Shown: positions 52,515 through 61,650, counted from the stretch's first letter. The stretch: DNA of 64,000 bases from Streptomyces sp. ITFR-16 (GCF_031844705.1 NZ_CP134609.1:5208001-5272000), one strand, 5' to 3'. Notes: generated by a model not told the origin, from the letters alone. Translations and numbers: made by a program.

Positions 52515-53072
52515 CTACGCGGGGACGATCTCCACCATGGGCGGATGGTCGTTCCAGGTGCAGAAGACCGAGACCGTCCGGCCGTCGTCCTGGGTGAAGT
52601 CGACCCGGATCCAGGTCGTCTGCGTCCAGACCTGCATCGACCAGCTCTGCTCCGGGGTCGCCGACACCAGCTTCGCCGAGTCGGCGCCCATCTCGAACAC
52701 CACCCGGCCGCCGTCCGTCCGGTAGCTCTTCGCCGTACCCGCCGGCGTGGCCGGGGCGGACGGGGACGCCGGCCGGGACGGTGTGCCCGCCGGGGTCCGC
52801 GAGGGCGCGGGGGAGCGGCTCGCGGACGGCTTCGTGGTGGTGGTCCGGGGCGTCGGCCGGGGCGACTTCGACGGAGAGGGCTCCGGGCGGTGCGTCGAGG
52901 ACGACAGGTTCTCCGAGGCCTGCCCGTCCCGGCCGCCCGCCGCGATCGGCACCGCGCGCGGCGGGTCGTAGACCGTCCCCGCCAGCACGGTGTGCACGCC
53001 CCACCACGACAGCGTGACCGCCGCGCCGGTGGCGAGCGACCACGCGAGCGCGTGTACGAGTCCTCGTTGCAT
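52515..53072 (-). CDS. Membrane-anchored protein with Ser/Thr/Pro linker
   Basis: 185 residues. An N-terminal signal anchor (LVHALAWSLATGAAVTLSWWGVHTVLAG) leads to a strongly Pro/Thr/Ser/Lys-rich linker (about 55-115) and then a compact C-terminal domain with RVVFEMGADSAKLVSATPEQSWSMQVWTQTTWIRVDF. AGGA at 8 nt supports ATG 53072; ATG 53081 is three codons longer. The gene is divergent from the response regulator (91 bp), so it might be a target or accessory of that system. Function unknown. Confidence 0.75.
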   Translation of the reverse strand: MQRGLVHALAWSLATGAAVTLSWWGVHTVLAGTVYDPPRAVPIAAGGRDGQASENLSSSTHRPEPSPSKSPRPTPRTTTTKPSASRSPAPSRTPAGTPSRPASPSAPATPAGTAKSYRTDGGRVVFEMGADSAKLVSATPEQSWSMQVWTQTTWIRVDFTQDDGRTVSVFCTWNDHPPMVEIVPA

Positions 53073-53163
53073 CGGGCACATCCTGCACCACGGCCCCCCC
53101 GCGGTGTCCCCACTACCGCCACCGGCCGGACCGCGACGGGTCCGATGGCGTACGGTGCCGCCC

Positions 53164-53874
53164 ATGCCCAGTGTGCTCGTGGTCGAGGACGACCAGTTCG
53201 TACGTTCCGCCCTCATCCGGCACCTCACCGAGGCCTCCCACACGGTACGGAGTGTCGGCACCGCGCTCGAAGCGCTGCGCGAGGTCGCCCACTTCCGGTT
53301 CGACGTGGTCATCCTCGATCTCGGACTGCCCGATCTCGACGGCTCCGAGGCGCTGAAGATGCTGCGCGGCATCACCGACGTACCCGTCATCATCGCCACC
53401 GCCCGCGACGACGAGAGCGAGATCGTCCGGCTGCTGAACGACGGCGCCGACGACTACCTCACCAAGCCGTTCTCCGTGGAACACCTCTCGGCCCGGATGG
53501 CCGCCGTGCTGCGCCGCTCCCGGGCCACCGGCGGCGAGGCACCGCCCCCGCGCGTCATCCAGGTCGGGGGACTCTCCATAGACCCGCTGCGCCGGCAGGC
53601 CGCACTCGGCGGCACCGCACTCGACCTCACCCGCCGCGAGTTCGACCTGCTGACCTTCCTGGCCGGCCGCCCCGGCGTCGTCGTCCCGCGCAAGCAACTC
53701 CTCGCCGAGGTCTGGCAGCAGTCCTACGGAGACGACCAGACCATCGACGTCCACCTCTCGTGGCTCCGCCGCAAGCTCGGTGAGACGGCCGCCCGGCCGC
53801 GCTATCTGCACACCCTGCGCGGCGTCGGCGTGAAGCTCCAGCCGCCCGCCGAGGCGCCGGAGCCGCGCGCATGA
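53164..53874 (+). CDS. OmpR-family response regulator
   Basis: 236 residues. The receiver domain has acidic Asp9/Asp10, phospho-acceptor Asp52 (ILDLGLP) and Lys101 (TKPF). The C-terminal winged HTH shows TRREFDLLTFLAGRPGVVVPRKQLLAEVWQ and TIDVHLSWLRRKLGE. Its stop overlaps the kinase start by ATGA. The GH18 chitinase gene follows the kinase, and direct repeats 11 bp apart lie in that promoter region, consistent with an OmpR-type target. Confidence 0.93.
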   Translation: MPSVLVVEDDQFVRSALIRHLTEASHTVRSVGTALEALREVAHFRFDVVILDLGLPDLDGSEALKMLRGITDVPVIIATARDDESEIVRLLNDGADDYLTKPFSVEHLSARMAAVLRRSRATGGEAPPPRVIQVGGLSIDPLRRQAALGGTALDLTRREFDLLTFLAGRPGVVVPRKQLLAEVWQQSYGDDQTIDVHLSWLRRKLGETAARPRYLHTLRGVGVKLQPPAEAPEPRA

Positions 53875-55307
53875 GATGGGCCCTGGTCAAGGTCTGCCTG
53901 GCGGTCACCGCGATGGTCGTGGTCGCCTTCGCCGTACCGCTCGGCCTCGTCGTCAAGGAGATGGCGCGCGACCGCGCCTTCTCCGACGCCGAACGCCAGG
54001 CCGCGACGATCGGCCCCACGCTCTCCATCACCACCGACCGGGCCCAGCTGGAGACGGCCGTGATGACCACCGAACCCGGGGCCGCCAACCGGATGGCCGT
54101 CCACATCCCGGCCACCGGCGAGGCCGACGGCGTCCCCGTGGAGATCGGCCGCCGCCGCGCCACCCGCAAGGACCTGGAGACCGTGCGGGAGACCGGCCGC
54201 GCCTCCATCACCGAGGTGCCCGGCGGCTCCGCGCTGCTCCAGCCGACCGCGCTCGGCCCCGACAACACCGCCGTCGTCGAGGTGTTCGTCCCCGAGGACG
54301 AGGTCTCCAACGGGGTCGCCACCGCCTGGCTGATGCTCGCGGCCGTCGGCGTCGCGCTGATCGTCGGCTCGGTGGCGGTCGCCGACCGGCTCGGCGTGCG
54401 CATGGTGGAACCGGCCCGGCGCCTCGCCCGCGCCGCCCACGACCTGGGGGAGGGGCGGCTCGGGACCCGCGTCCCGGAGGAGGGGCCGACCGAACTCCGG
54501 TCCGCCGCGACGGCGTTCAACTCCATGGCCGACCAGGTCGTCCAGCTCCTGGCCAACGAGCGCGAACTCGCCGCCGACCTCTCGCACCGGCTGCGCACCC
54601 CGCTCACCGTCCTGCGCCTCAACGCCGCCTCGCTCGGTGAGGGACCCGCCGCCGAGCAGACCCGGGCGGCCGTCCAGCAACTGGAGCGCGAGGTCGACAC
54701 GATCATCAGGACCGCCCGCGAACAGCGCCCGCAGACCCAGGGCCAGAGCGCGGGACCCGGGGCCGGCTGCGACGTCAGCGAGGTGATCCGCGAGCGGATG
54801 GACTTCTGGTCGGCGCTGGCCGAGGACGAGGGCCGCGAGGTGCGCCTCGCCGGAGTGGACCGTACGGTACGCATCCCGGTGGCCCGGCCCGAACTGGCCG
54901 CCGCACTCGACGCGTTGCTCGGCAACGTCTTCCGGCACACCCCCGAGGGCACCGCCTTCGCCGTCGACGTCCACCACAGCGGCGACGCGGTGATCGTGCT
55001 GGTCTCGGACGCGGGCGGGGGCATCGCGGACCCCAAGGCGGCCCTGGCGCGCGGCTCGGCGAAGGGCGCGGTGGGCTCGACCGGGCTCGGCCTCGACATC
55101 GTGCGCCGGGTCGCCGAGTCCACCGGCGGCGACGTGCGCATCGGCCGCTCCGTGCTCGGCGGCACCGAGGTGCGCCTCTGGATCGGGCTCGACGCACAGC
55201 GGCCCGAGCGGCGCGGGCGCGGCCACCGGGTGGGGCGGCAGCGGCGCGGAGCGAAGCGCCGCACCGACGGCCCCCGGTTCCGGTCCGGAGCGGGCCCCAA
55301 CCTTTAG
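53871..55307 (+). CDS. Sensor histidine kinase
   Basis: 478 residues. TM1 is about 7-27, an extracytoplasmic sensor about 28-145, TM2 about 150-172, then HAMP. The DHp domain carries the His in DLSHRLRTPL, and the ATPase domain has the N-box LLGNVFRHTPEGT, VSDAGGGI and STGLGLDIV. The C-terminal tail is Arg-rich. Start and stop are coupled to the response regulator. The signal is unknown; chitin-derived molecules are a reasonable guess because the next gene is a chitinase. Confidence 0.93.
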   Translation: MRWALVKVCLAVTAMVVVAFAVPLGLVVKEMARDRAFSDAERQAATIGPTLSITTDRAQLETAVMTTEPGAANRMAVHIPATGEADGVPVEIGRRRATRKDLETVRETGRASITEVPGGSALLQPTALGPDNTAVVEVFVPEDEVSNGVATAWLMLAAVGVALIVGSVAVADRLGVRMVEPARRLARAAHDLGEGRLGTRVPEEGPTELRSAATAFNSMADQVVQLLANERELAADLSHRLRTPLTVLRLNAASLGEGPAAEQTRAAVQQLEREVDTIIRTAREQRPQTQGQSAGPGAGCDVSEVIRERMDFWSALAEDEGREVRLAGVDRTVRIPVARPELAAALDALLGNVFRHTPEGTAFAVDVHHSGDAVIVLVSDAGGGIADPKAALARGSAKGAVGSTGLGLDIVRRVAESTGGDVRIGRSVLGGTEVRLWIGLDAQRPERRGRGHRVGRQRRGAKRRTDGPRFRSGAGPNL

Positions 55308-55324
55308 GGCGGCCGATGGGCTCC

Positions 55325-55340
55325 TTAAGCCAACCCTAAG
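55325..55340 (+). promoter_or_regulatory. Direct repeat, possible response-regulator site upstream of GH18
   Basis: TTAAG (55325-55329) and CTAAG (55336-55340) are spaced exactly 11 bp start to start, on one helical face, as in OmpR/PhoP-type sites. They lie about 100 bp before the chitinase ATG, immediately after the kinase stop. Confidence 0.5.
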
Positions 55341-55435
55341 AACATCAACTCGGGCCCGATCCAGGGCTTTTGCCCGTTTCCCTGCCGCTAGCGTGCTGCC
55401 GCACCCCCACTTCCGTATGACGAGGCAGGAACGCG

Positions 55436-56929
55436 ATGGGCACCAGCACGCACCGGCGCACGGCGAGCACCACCACCAAGGCGATCGGCGCGGTCGTCGC
55501 CGCGGCCGCGATCGGCACAGCGGTATTCGCCTTCACCGGCACGGCCCAGGCGGCGGCGGTCGGCGCCGCGTACACCAGGACCAGTGGCTGGACCGGCGGC
55601 TACACCGGGCAGTACGTCGTCACCAACGACACCTCCACCGCCAAGTCCGGCTGGACGCTCGAATTCGACCTGCCGGCGGGCACAAAGCTCAGCTCGCTGT
55701 GGAACGGCGAGCACACCGTCAGCGGCAGCCACGTCACCGTCCGCCCCGCCAGCTGGGACAAGGAGCTGGCCCCCGGAAAGTCCGTCACCATCGGCTTCGT
55801 CACCAGTTCCGAGGGCACGGCGGCCGACCCCACCGGCTGCCTCATCGACGACAACAAGTGCTCCGTCGACACCGGCGCGACGCCCGAGCCCAGCGGCCGC
55901 CCCACCGAGACCGCGACCCCCACGCCGACCGCCACGGCCACCCCCACCGGGAAGCCGACCCCCACGGAGAAGCCCACCGAGGAGCCCACGCCCACCCCGA
56001 CGCCGACCAGGACCGACGGCAGCACGGGCACGGCGGCGGGCGCGGGCTTCGCCCCGTACGTCGACACCTCGCTCTACCCCGCGTTCGACCTGGTGGACAC
56101 CGCCTCCAAGACCGGCGTGAAGGAGTTCAACCTCGCCTTCATCACCTCCGGCGGCAGCTGCGCCCCGCTCTGGGGCGGCGTCACCGGCCTCGGTGACGAC
56201 CAGGTCGCCTCCCAGATCGGCGCCCTGCGCGCGGCCGGCGGCGACGTCCGGGTCTCCTTCGGCGGCGCCGCCGGGTCCGAGCTGGCGCTGAACTGCACCT
56301 CGGCCGCCGATCTGGCCACCGCCTACGGCAAGGTCGTCGACACCTACAAGCTGACCAAGGTCGACTTCGACATCGAGGGCGGCGCGCTGCCCGACACGGC
56401 GGCCAACTCCCGCCGCGCCCAGGCCATCGCCCAGCTCCAGAAGTCCCACCCCGGCCTGGACGTCTCCTTCACCCTGCCGGTGATGCCCGAGGGACTGACC
56501 CAGCCCGGTGTGGACCTGGTCGCCGACGCCAAGAAGAACGGCGTGGACGTCGGGGCCGTCAACATCATGGCGATGGACTACGGCGCCTCCTACAGCGGTG
56601 ACATGGGCACGTACGCGATCCAGGCGGCCACCGCCACGCAGGCCCAGATCAAGGGCGTGCTCGGGCTGTCCGACGCCGACGCGTGGAAGGCCGTCGCCGT
56701 CACCCCGATGATCGGGGTGAACGACGTCAGCACGGAGATCTTCAAGGTCGAGGACGCCACCCAGCTGGTGGCCTTCGCCAAGGAGAAGGGCCTCGGCCGG
56801 CTCGCCATGTGGTCGGGCACCCGGGACAAGCAGTGCGCCGGCGGTGCGCAGCCCACCGCGGACGCGTCGTGCAGCTCGATCGTGCAGGAGCCGCTGGCCT
56901 TCACGAAGGCGTTCGGCGCCTACAAGTAA
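55436..56929 (+). CDS. Secreted GH18 chitinase with CBM2
   Basis: 497 residues. The signal peptide (about 1-40) is followed by CBM2 (about 41-146; WTGGYTGQYVVTNDTS, SGWTLEFDLP, one Cys pair), a PT/PE-rich linker (about 147-202) and GH18 (about 203-497). The catalytic motif DFDIE (310-314) has acid Glu314. The final part carries a Cys pair. It cleaves chitin with retention and binds chitin or cellulose through CBM2. AGGA lies 5 nt before ATG 55436. The two-component pair just upstream probably regulates it, as in other Streptomyces chiS-chiR-chi loci. Confidence 0.92.
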   Translation: MGTSTHRRTASTTTKAIGAVVAAAAIGTAVFAFTGTAQAAAVGAAYTRTSGWTGGYTGQYVVTNDTSTAKSGWTLEFDLPAGTKLSSLWNGEHTVSGSHVTVRPASWDKELAPGKSVTIGFVTSSEGTAADPTGCLIDDNKCSVDTGATPEPSGRPTETATPTPTATATPTGKPTPTEKPTEEPTPTPTPTRTDGSTGTAAGAGFAPYVDTSLYPAFDLVDTASKTGVKEFNLAFITSGGSCAPLWGGVTGLGDDQVASQIGALRAAGGDVRVSFGGAAGSELALNCTSAADLATAYGKVVDTYKLTKVDFDIEGGALPDTAANSRRAQAIAQLQKSHPGLDVSFTLPVMPEGLTQPGVDLVADAKKNGVDVGAVNIMAMDYGASYSGDMGTYAIQAATATQAQIKGVLGLSDADAWKAVAVTPMIGVNDVSTEIFKVEDATQLVAFAKEKGLGRLAMWSGTRDKQCAGGAQPTADASCSSIVQEPLAFTKAFGAYK

Positions 56930-57006
56930 CCACCCCCCGCCCGTGCATCCCGGCCGGTCCCCACACTCCCCCCACCCGGCCGGGGTGCGCGCCCCATTTC
57001 CCGCGC

Positions 57007-57071
57007 GGCCCGTCCGGGGGCCCTCACCCGCCGGACAGGCTCACAAGAGGTCCTCAACCGCCGGACGGGCC
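57007..57071. repeat. Streptomyces intergenic repeat units between convergent genes
   Basis: Two direct copies of the (r)CCGCCGGAC(A/G)GG unit (about 57029-57040 and 57059-57071). An upstream GGCCCGTCCGG (57007-57017) pairs perfectly (11 bp) with 57061-57071. It lies between the GH18 and leuA stops and could terminate both. It belongs to the same repeat family as at 30439 and 49393, but is less regular. Confidence 0.6.
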
Positions 57072-57105
57072 TGATTCCTCCGCCCGGGCGGACCCGGTTC
57101 CGGGC

Positions 57106-58887
57106 TCAGCCCTCTACTCGGTTCACCGCCGACAGGACCGCTGCCACCGAGGCCGCCACGGAGGACGTGGCCCGGCCCGCGCCCCAGCGCACCGCGTCGC
57201 CGACCCGGCACCGCGCGTACGCCGTCACCGCGCCCGCCACCCCGTGCTCCGCGAAGTCCAGGACCGCGACCTTGACCCCGGCCCCCTCCAGCGCATGGGT
57301 GAACGCCCCCACCGGACCGCTGCCGGTGCCCTCGTGGTCGCCCTCGCGGCCGTCCACCCGCAGGGTGCAGACGAACCGGTGCTCCCCGCCCGGAGCCCGC
57401 TCCGTCGTCCAGGAGCTCAGCGCGACGGACCCGTCCCGGCCGGGGACCAGATACGCGGCTTCGAACAGGTCCCACAGGTCCTTCGGCGTCGCCTCCCGGC
57501 CGCTGTCGTCCGTCGCCTCCTGCACGGTGCGCGAGAAGTCCGCCCGCATCCCGGCCGGCAGCTCCACCCCGTGGTGGTCGCGCAGCAGATGCGCGATCCC
57601 GCCCTTGCCCGACTGGCTGTTGACCCGGATCACCGCCTCGTACGTCCGCCCCACGTCCGCCGGGTCGATCGGCAGGTACGGCACCGACCACAGCTCCGAG
57701 CCGCCCGCCTCCCGGTGCGCGAAGCCCTTGCTGATCGCGTCCTGGTGGGTGCCGGAGAACGCGGTGTACACCAGGTCCCCGCCGTACGGATGGCGCGGCG
57801 GCACCGCCAGCCGGTTGCAGTGCTCGACCGTGCGGCGGATCTCGTCGATGTCCGAGAAGTCGATCATCGGGTCGACGCCCTGGGCGTGCAGATTGAGCGC
57901 CAGGGTGACCAGGTCGACGTTGCCGGTGCGCTCCCCGTTGCCGAACAGGCAGCCCTCCACCCGCTGGGCCCCCGCCAGCACGGCGAGTTCGGCGCAGGCC
58001 ACGCCCGTACCCCGGTCGTTGTGCGGGTGGACGGAGAGGATCACCGCGTCGCGGCGGGCCAGATGGCGGTGCATGTACTCGATCTGGTCCGCGTACACAT
58101 TGGGCGTGGCGATCTCCACCGTGGCCGGGAGGTTGTGGATGACGGGCCGGTCCGGCGAGGCGTCCCACAGCTCGGTCAGGCTGTCGCAGACCTCCAGGAC
58201 GAAGTCCGGCTCGGTCAGGACGAAAACCTCCGGCGAGAACTCGAACCGGATGTCCGCCCCCGGCCGGGCCCGCGCCAGCCGGTCCATCCGCCGGGCGGCG
58301 TCCAGCACCACGCCGTGCACCTCGGCCCGGTCGCGGCCGAGGACGACGTCGCGCCAGACGGGCGCGGTCGGGATGTAGAGGTGGACGACCACCCGGTCCA
58401 GGCCCGCGACGGACTCGAAGGTCCGGTCGATCAGCTCCGGCCTGGCGGGGGTGAAGACGACCACCGTCACGTCGTCCGGCACGGCCCCGCTCTCAGCCAG
58501 ATGCCGGACGAAGCCGAAGTCGGTGCGGCTCGCTGACGGGTAGCCGACCTCGATCTCCTTGAAGCCCATCGCGACCAGCAGATCGAACATGCGCCGCTTG
58601 CGCGGGGTGTCCATCGGCTCGGCGAGCGCCTGGTTGCCGTCCCGCAGGTCGACCGGGACCCAGAGCGGTGCGTGGCCGATACGGGCCTGCGGCCAGCTCC
58701 GGCCGGTCAGCGGGATCTCGACGCGGTCGAACGCGGACCGGTAGCGGTGCGACGGCATGGAGCTGGAGCGTTGCGGATTCCAGCGGGGCGCGGTCTCGGG
58801 TACGGGGCCGCGGGGCGTGCAGAGGGTGGGGAAGCTGTGCATCGGTGACAGAACGTCGGACGTCGCCGCTGAGGTGGACTCGGGCAT
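57106..58887 (-). CDS. leuA: 2-isopropylmalate synthase (LeuA, long form)
   Basis: 593 residues. The DRE-TIM barrel has [25 protein letters not shown] and HPHNDRGTG, with [10 protein letters not shown] following. The C-terminal LeuA regulatory domain (about 455-593) confers leucine feedback in this family. It condenses acetyl-CoA with 2-ketoisovalerate, the first leucine step. ATG 58887 follows a leader peptide and hairpins; ATG 58908 is an alternative inside a small hairpin. Transcription is leftward and attenuated by the leuL leader. Confidence 0.95.
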   Translation of the reverse strand: MPESTSAATSDVLSPMHSFPTLCTPRGPVPETAPRWNPQRSSSMPSHRYRSAFDRVEIPLTGRSWPQARIGHAPLWVPVDLRDGNQALAEPMDTPRKRRMFDLLVAMGFKEIEVGYPSASRTDFGFVRHLAESGAVPDDVTVVVFTPARPELIDRTFESVAGLDRVVVHLYIPTAPVWRDVVLGRDRAEVHGVVLDAARRMDRLARARPGADIRFEFSPEVFVLTEPDFVLEVCDSLTELWDASPDRPVIHNLPATVEIATPNVYADQIEYMHRHLARRDAVILSVHPHNDRGTGVACAELAVLAGAQRVEGCLFGNGERTGNVDLVTLALNLHAQGVDPMIDFSDIDEIRRTVEHCNRLAVPPRHPYGGDLVYTAFSGTHQDAISKGFAHREAGGSELWSVPYLPIDPADVGRTYEAVIRVNSQSGKGGIAHLLRDHHGVELPAGMRADFSRTVQEATDDSGREATPKDLWDLFEAAYLVPGRDGSVALSSWTTERAPGGEHRFVCTLRVDGREGDHEGTGSGPVGAFTHALEGAGVKVAVLDFAEHGVAGAVTAYARCRVGDAVRWGAGRATSSVAASVAAVLSAVNRVEG

Positions 58888-58932
58888 GAACGGTGTCTCT
58901 TCTCGCATCGCCGGATGCGACCGGCACAGCAC

Positions 58933-58953
58933 GGCACCCCGCGGCGGGGTGCC
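58933..58953 (-). terminator. Attenuator hairpin in the leuA leader
   Basis: A perfect 8-bp stem (58933-58940 with 58946-58953) and 5-nt loop lie between the leader peptide stop and the leuA start. A second hairpin of 7 bp (58903-58920) overlaps the upstream candidate ATG. Together they fit leucine-responsive attenuation; there is no U-run, so termination or translation control could apply. Confidence 0.65.
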
Positions 58954-58960
58954 GATCGCT

Positions 58961-59008
58961 TCAGGCCCCGCCGCGGCAGCCGAGAAGAAGGAGACCGCGG
59001 TACGTCAT
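58961..59008 (-). CDS. leuL: leuA leader peptide with four consecutive Leu codons
   Basis: A 15-residue [18 protein letters not shown], with codons CTC CTT CTT CTC in a row. It sits directly downstream of a good promoter and upstream of the attenuator hairpin, the classic leucine leader arrangement known for Streptomyces leuA. The ATG is at or within a base or two of the expected transcript start and has no SD, so the leader is probably translated from a leaderless mRNA. Confidence 0.85.
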   Translation of the reverse strand: MTYRGLLLLGCRGGA

Positions 59009-59015
59009 GACCGGT

Positions 59016-59044
59016 ACCGTAGCCACAACCAAGTCCTCAGACAA
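59016..59044 (-). promoter_or_regulatory. Promoter of the leuL-leuA unit
   Basis: On the minus strand TTGTCT (59039-59044), 17-bp spacer and TACGGT (59016-59021). The predicted start point is about 59008-59010, at the leuL ATG. The -35 end is only 18 bp from the divergent GntR start, so the two promoters overlap. Confidence 0.7.
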
Positions 59045-59061
59045 CCTGATAGGTGAACTCC

Positions 59062-59754
59062 GTGTCGTCGCTCGGTCCCCTCCGCCCCAGCCCCCTGGTC
59101 GAACAGGCCGCCGGCCATCTGCGCGCGCGGATCACCGAGGGCCACTGGCCGGTGGGCACGAAGCTCCCCGGCGAGACCACCCTCGCCAGGGAGCTGGGCG
59201 TGGGCCGCTCCACGGTCCGCGAGGCCGTCCGTACGCTCGCCACCCTCGGCCTGCTCCGCTCCCGCCAGGGCGCCGGCGTCTTCGTCATCGCCGACCACGC
59301 GGCGCAGGAGTGGCCGGTCCGGCTGCGGCGGGCCGCGGTCACCGACGTCTACGAGGTGCGCATGCTCGTCGAGGTCGAGGCCGCCCGGCTGGCCGCGCGG
59401 CGCCGCACCGACGAGGACCTGACCGCGCTGTCCGAGGCGCTCGACGCGCGGCGGGCGGCGGGCGCGGGGCCGGACGCCGGCTTCGTCGACGCGGACATCG
59501 CCCTGCACCGGGCGGTCGTGGCGGCCGCCCACAACCCCGTGCTCACCGACCTCTTCGGGGAGTTCGCGCCCGCCCTGCGCCAGGCGCTCATCGATCTGGT
59601 CGAGCTGCTGGGGCTGCGCCGGGAGAACCCGCACCACGGCGAGGCGGGCCACCGGGCGCTGGTCGCGGCGGTGGTGGCGGGCGACGCGGAGTCGGCGGCG
59701 CGGGCCGCCCGTACGGAGCTGGAAGCCACCCTGGCCCGCCTGCGCGCGGCCTGA
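59062..59754 (+). CDS. GntR/FadR (FCD)-family regulator
   Basis: 230 residues. The winged HTH is HLRARITEGHWPVGTKLPGETTLARELGVGRSTVREAVRTLATLGLLRSRQGAGVFV. An all-helical FCD effector domain follows, with VDADIALHRAVVAAAHNPVL and the metal-binding His near HHGEAGHRALV. AGGTGA 5 nt before GTG 59062 favours that start over GTG 59053. It is divergent from leuL-leuA with a very short shared promoter region, so it may influence leuA. It ends at a hairpin. Ligand unknown. Confidence 0.87.
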   Translation: MSSLGPLRPSPLVEQAAGHLRARITEGHWPVGTKLPGETTLARELGVGRSTVREAVRTLATLGLLRSRQGAGVFVIADHAAQEWPVRLRRAAVTDVYEVRMLVEVEAARLAARRRTDEDLTALSEALDARRAAGAGPDAGFVDADIALHRAVVAAAHNPVLTDLFGEFAPALRQALIDLVELLGLRRENPHHGEAGHRALVAAVVAGDAESAARAARTELEATLARLRAA

Positions 59755-59804
59755 GGGGCGGCTCCAGGGCCCCGCCCGGGGCGGCCCTCGTTCGGGCAAA
59801 GAAC

Positions 59805-59830
59805 GCGGGGGTGCCCCTGAGCACCCCCGC
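59805..59830 (+). terminator. Hairpin terminator after the GntR/FCD gene
   Basis: A perfect 10-bp stem (59805-59814 with 59821-59830) and 6-nt loop lie 50 bp after the stop. The rest of the 530-bp gap to cebE holds AT-richer sequence (59950-60110) and the CebR box; no gene is seen. Confidence 0.8.
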
Positions 59831-60144
59831 AGCGCACTGCCCCGTTCACCTTCCGGCGGGCCCGGCCGCCGGGATCGAGGGCGGCGGCGACTGTTTCCGG
59901 GGGATTCCGCGAAAGCCGCGCGCCCCCGGCCGCTTGCCGGGAAAGGCCGCTTGATCGACTCTCAACACGCCTTCCACCTGCGGCAATTCGGGAATCACGC
60001 ATTCCGAATCCCTCGTACGCGCGCTTTGGCAAGCCTTCGGCCGGACACGGTCTCGTGACTTGCAGGACACGCTCGCGCAACGGAAGCGTCTTCAAGTCTT
60101 GACACCCACCCCTCCCAGGCAGGAACCTTCCGACATCGAACGCA

Positions 60145-60158
60145 TGGGAGCGCTCCCA
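60145..60158. promoter_or_regulatory. CebR box upstream of cebE
   Basis: TGGGAGCGCTCCCA is the perfect 14-bp palindrome known as the binding site of the cellobiose/cellotriose sensor CebR in Streptomyces. It lies 130 bp before the cebE start. Confidence 0.95.
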
Positions 60159-60287
60159 CATTGCGCGGGGATTTCCCGCGTGAACGGCACCGCCCGTGCC
60201 CTCCCACCTGAACCCACCGGCACCCGCACTCACCAGCGCGTATGCCACGCAGTGAGCCAGTCCCACCCTGGAACAAGGAGTAGTGGA

Positions 60288-61616
60288 ATGCGTATCACCC
60301 GCACCGTCGCCGGCCGGAGCCGCAGAGTCGCGGTTCTGGCCACCACGGGCCTGACCGCTTCGGCCCTGCTGCTGACCGGCTGCAGCAGCGACTCCGACTC
60401 ATCGGACAATTCGGCCTCGGATGCGAACGGGAAGATCACGCTGACCGTCGCCGACTTCGGGCAGTTCGGCTACAAGGAAGCCGGCCTGTTCGCCAAGTAC
60501 CACGAGCTGCACCCGAACATCACGGTGAAGGAAGACACCACCGCCGATGAGAAGGTCTACTACCCCAAGCTGCTCCAGCAGCTGAACTCCGGCAGCGGTC
60601 TGGCCGACGTCCAGGGCCTCGAGGTCGGCCGTATCAAGGAGCTCGTCGACACCAAGGCGGACCAGTTCGCCGACCTGAGCAAGGTCATCGACGTCAACGA
60701 GTGGGTGTCCTGGAAGGAGAAGCAGGCCACCACCCCCGACGGCAAGGTGATCGGCGCGGGGACCGACATCGGCCCGATGTCGCTCTGCTACAACACCGAG
60801 CTCTTCAAGAAGGCCGGGCTGCCGACCGACCGCAAGGAAGTCGCCGCCAAGATCGCCGGTGGCTGGGAGGACTACCTCAAGCTCGGCGAGGAGTACAAGA
60901 AGAACGCCCCCTCGGGCACGTTCTACATGGACTCCGCCAGCGCCATGTACAACGCCGTCGTCAGCTCGAACGCGAAGCAGTACTACGACGAGAGCGGCAA
61001 GGCGATCTACAAGGACAGCCCCAGTGTCAAGCAGGGCTGGAACCTCGCGGCCGAGGCCGCGGACAAGAAGCTGACCCAGGGCCTGGCCCAGTTCAGCGAC
61101 CCGTGGGCGGCCGCCCTGCGCAAGGGCACCATCGCCACCGTCGCCTGCCCCGCCTGGATGGCCGGCCAGATCTCGGTGAACGCCGGTGAGGGCAACAAGG
61201 GCAAGTGGAACATCACCACCGCCCCCGGCTCGACGGCCGCCAACTGGGGCGGCTCCTTCCTCGGTGTGCCCAAGGCCGGCAAGAACGTCGACGAGGCCAC
61301 CAAGCTGGTCAAGTGGCTGACCGCCCCCGAGCAGCAGGCCGCCGTCTTCAAGGCGATCGGCAGCTTCCCGTCCAACAAGGGCGCGTACGAGCTGCCCGAC
61401 GTGAAGAACGCGAAGCTCCCGTACTTCAACGACGCGCCCATCGGCCAGATCTACGCGGACGAGGCGAAGTCCATCCCGGAGACCGTCCTCGGCCCGAAGG
61501 ACGCGGCCATCAAGGACACCATCTCCACCCAGATCAACAACATGGAGCAGCGCGGGACCGAGCCCGACGCGGCGTGGGAGGCGGCGACCAAGGCGATCGA
61601 CAAGGTGATCGGCTGA
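60288..61616 (+). CDS. cebE: Cello-oligosaccharide-binding lipoprotein CebE
   Basis: 442 residues. An Arg-rich signal is followed by lipobox LLTGC. The family 1 sugar-binding fold has ITLTVADFGQFGYKEAGLFAKYHELHPNI, GPMSLCYNTELFKKAGLPTD and GSFLGVPKAGKNVDEATKLVKWLTAP. AAGGAG (60275-60280) lies 7 nt before ATG 60288. CebR boxes here and before the GH1 gene, plus the gene order, identify it as CebE, which captures cellobiose and cellotriose. It is the first gene of cebEFG-bglC. Confidence 0.93.
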   Translation: MRITRTVAGRSRRVAVLATTGLTASALLLTGCSSDSDSSDNSASDANGKITLTVADFGQFGYKEAGLFAKYHELHPNITVKEDTTADEKVYYPKLLQQLNSGSGLADVQGLEVGRIKELVDTKADQFADLSKVIDVNEWVSWKEKQATTPDGKVIGAGTDIGPMSLCYNTELFKKAGLPTDRKEVAAKIAGGWEDYLKLGEEYKKNAPSGTFYMDSASAMYNAVVSSNAKQYYDESGKAIYKDSPSVKQGWNLAAEAADKKLTQGLAQFSDPWAAALRKGTIATVACPAWMAGQISVNAGEGNKGKWNITTAPGSTAANWGGSFLGVPKAGKNVDEATKLVKWLTAPEQQAAVFKAIGSFPSNKGAYELPDVKNAKLPYFNDAPIGQIYADEAKSIPETVLGPKDAAIKDTISTQINNMEQRGTEPDAAWEAATKAIDKVIG

Positions 61617-61626
61617 CCGTCGCGGA

Positions 61627-61650
61627 GCGGGCGGCCACCGGGCCGCCCGC
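61627..61650 (+). terminator. Intercistronic hairpin after cebE
   Basis: A perfect 10-bp stem (61627-61636 with 61641-61650) and 4-nt loop lie 10 bp after the cebE stop. Such structures after binding-protein genes often give excess binding protein over permeases by attenuation or mRNA protection. Confidence 0.7.

Noticed and set aside
52545-53783. 412-codon Arg/Pro-rich frame across the response regulator
   Set aside because: It is out of frame with the clear OmpR-type regulator and has no recognisable domain.
60099-60104. TTGACA as a cebE -35 element
   Set aside because: No acceptable -10 lies 16-19 bp downstream, so I do not call a promoter; only the CebR box is supported.
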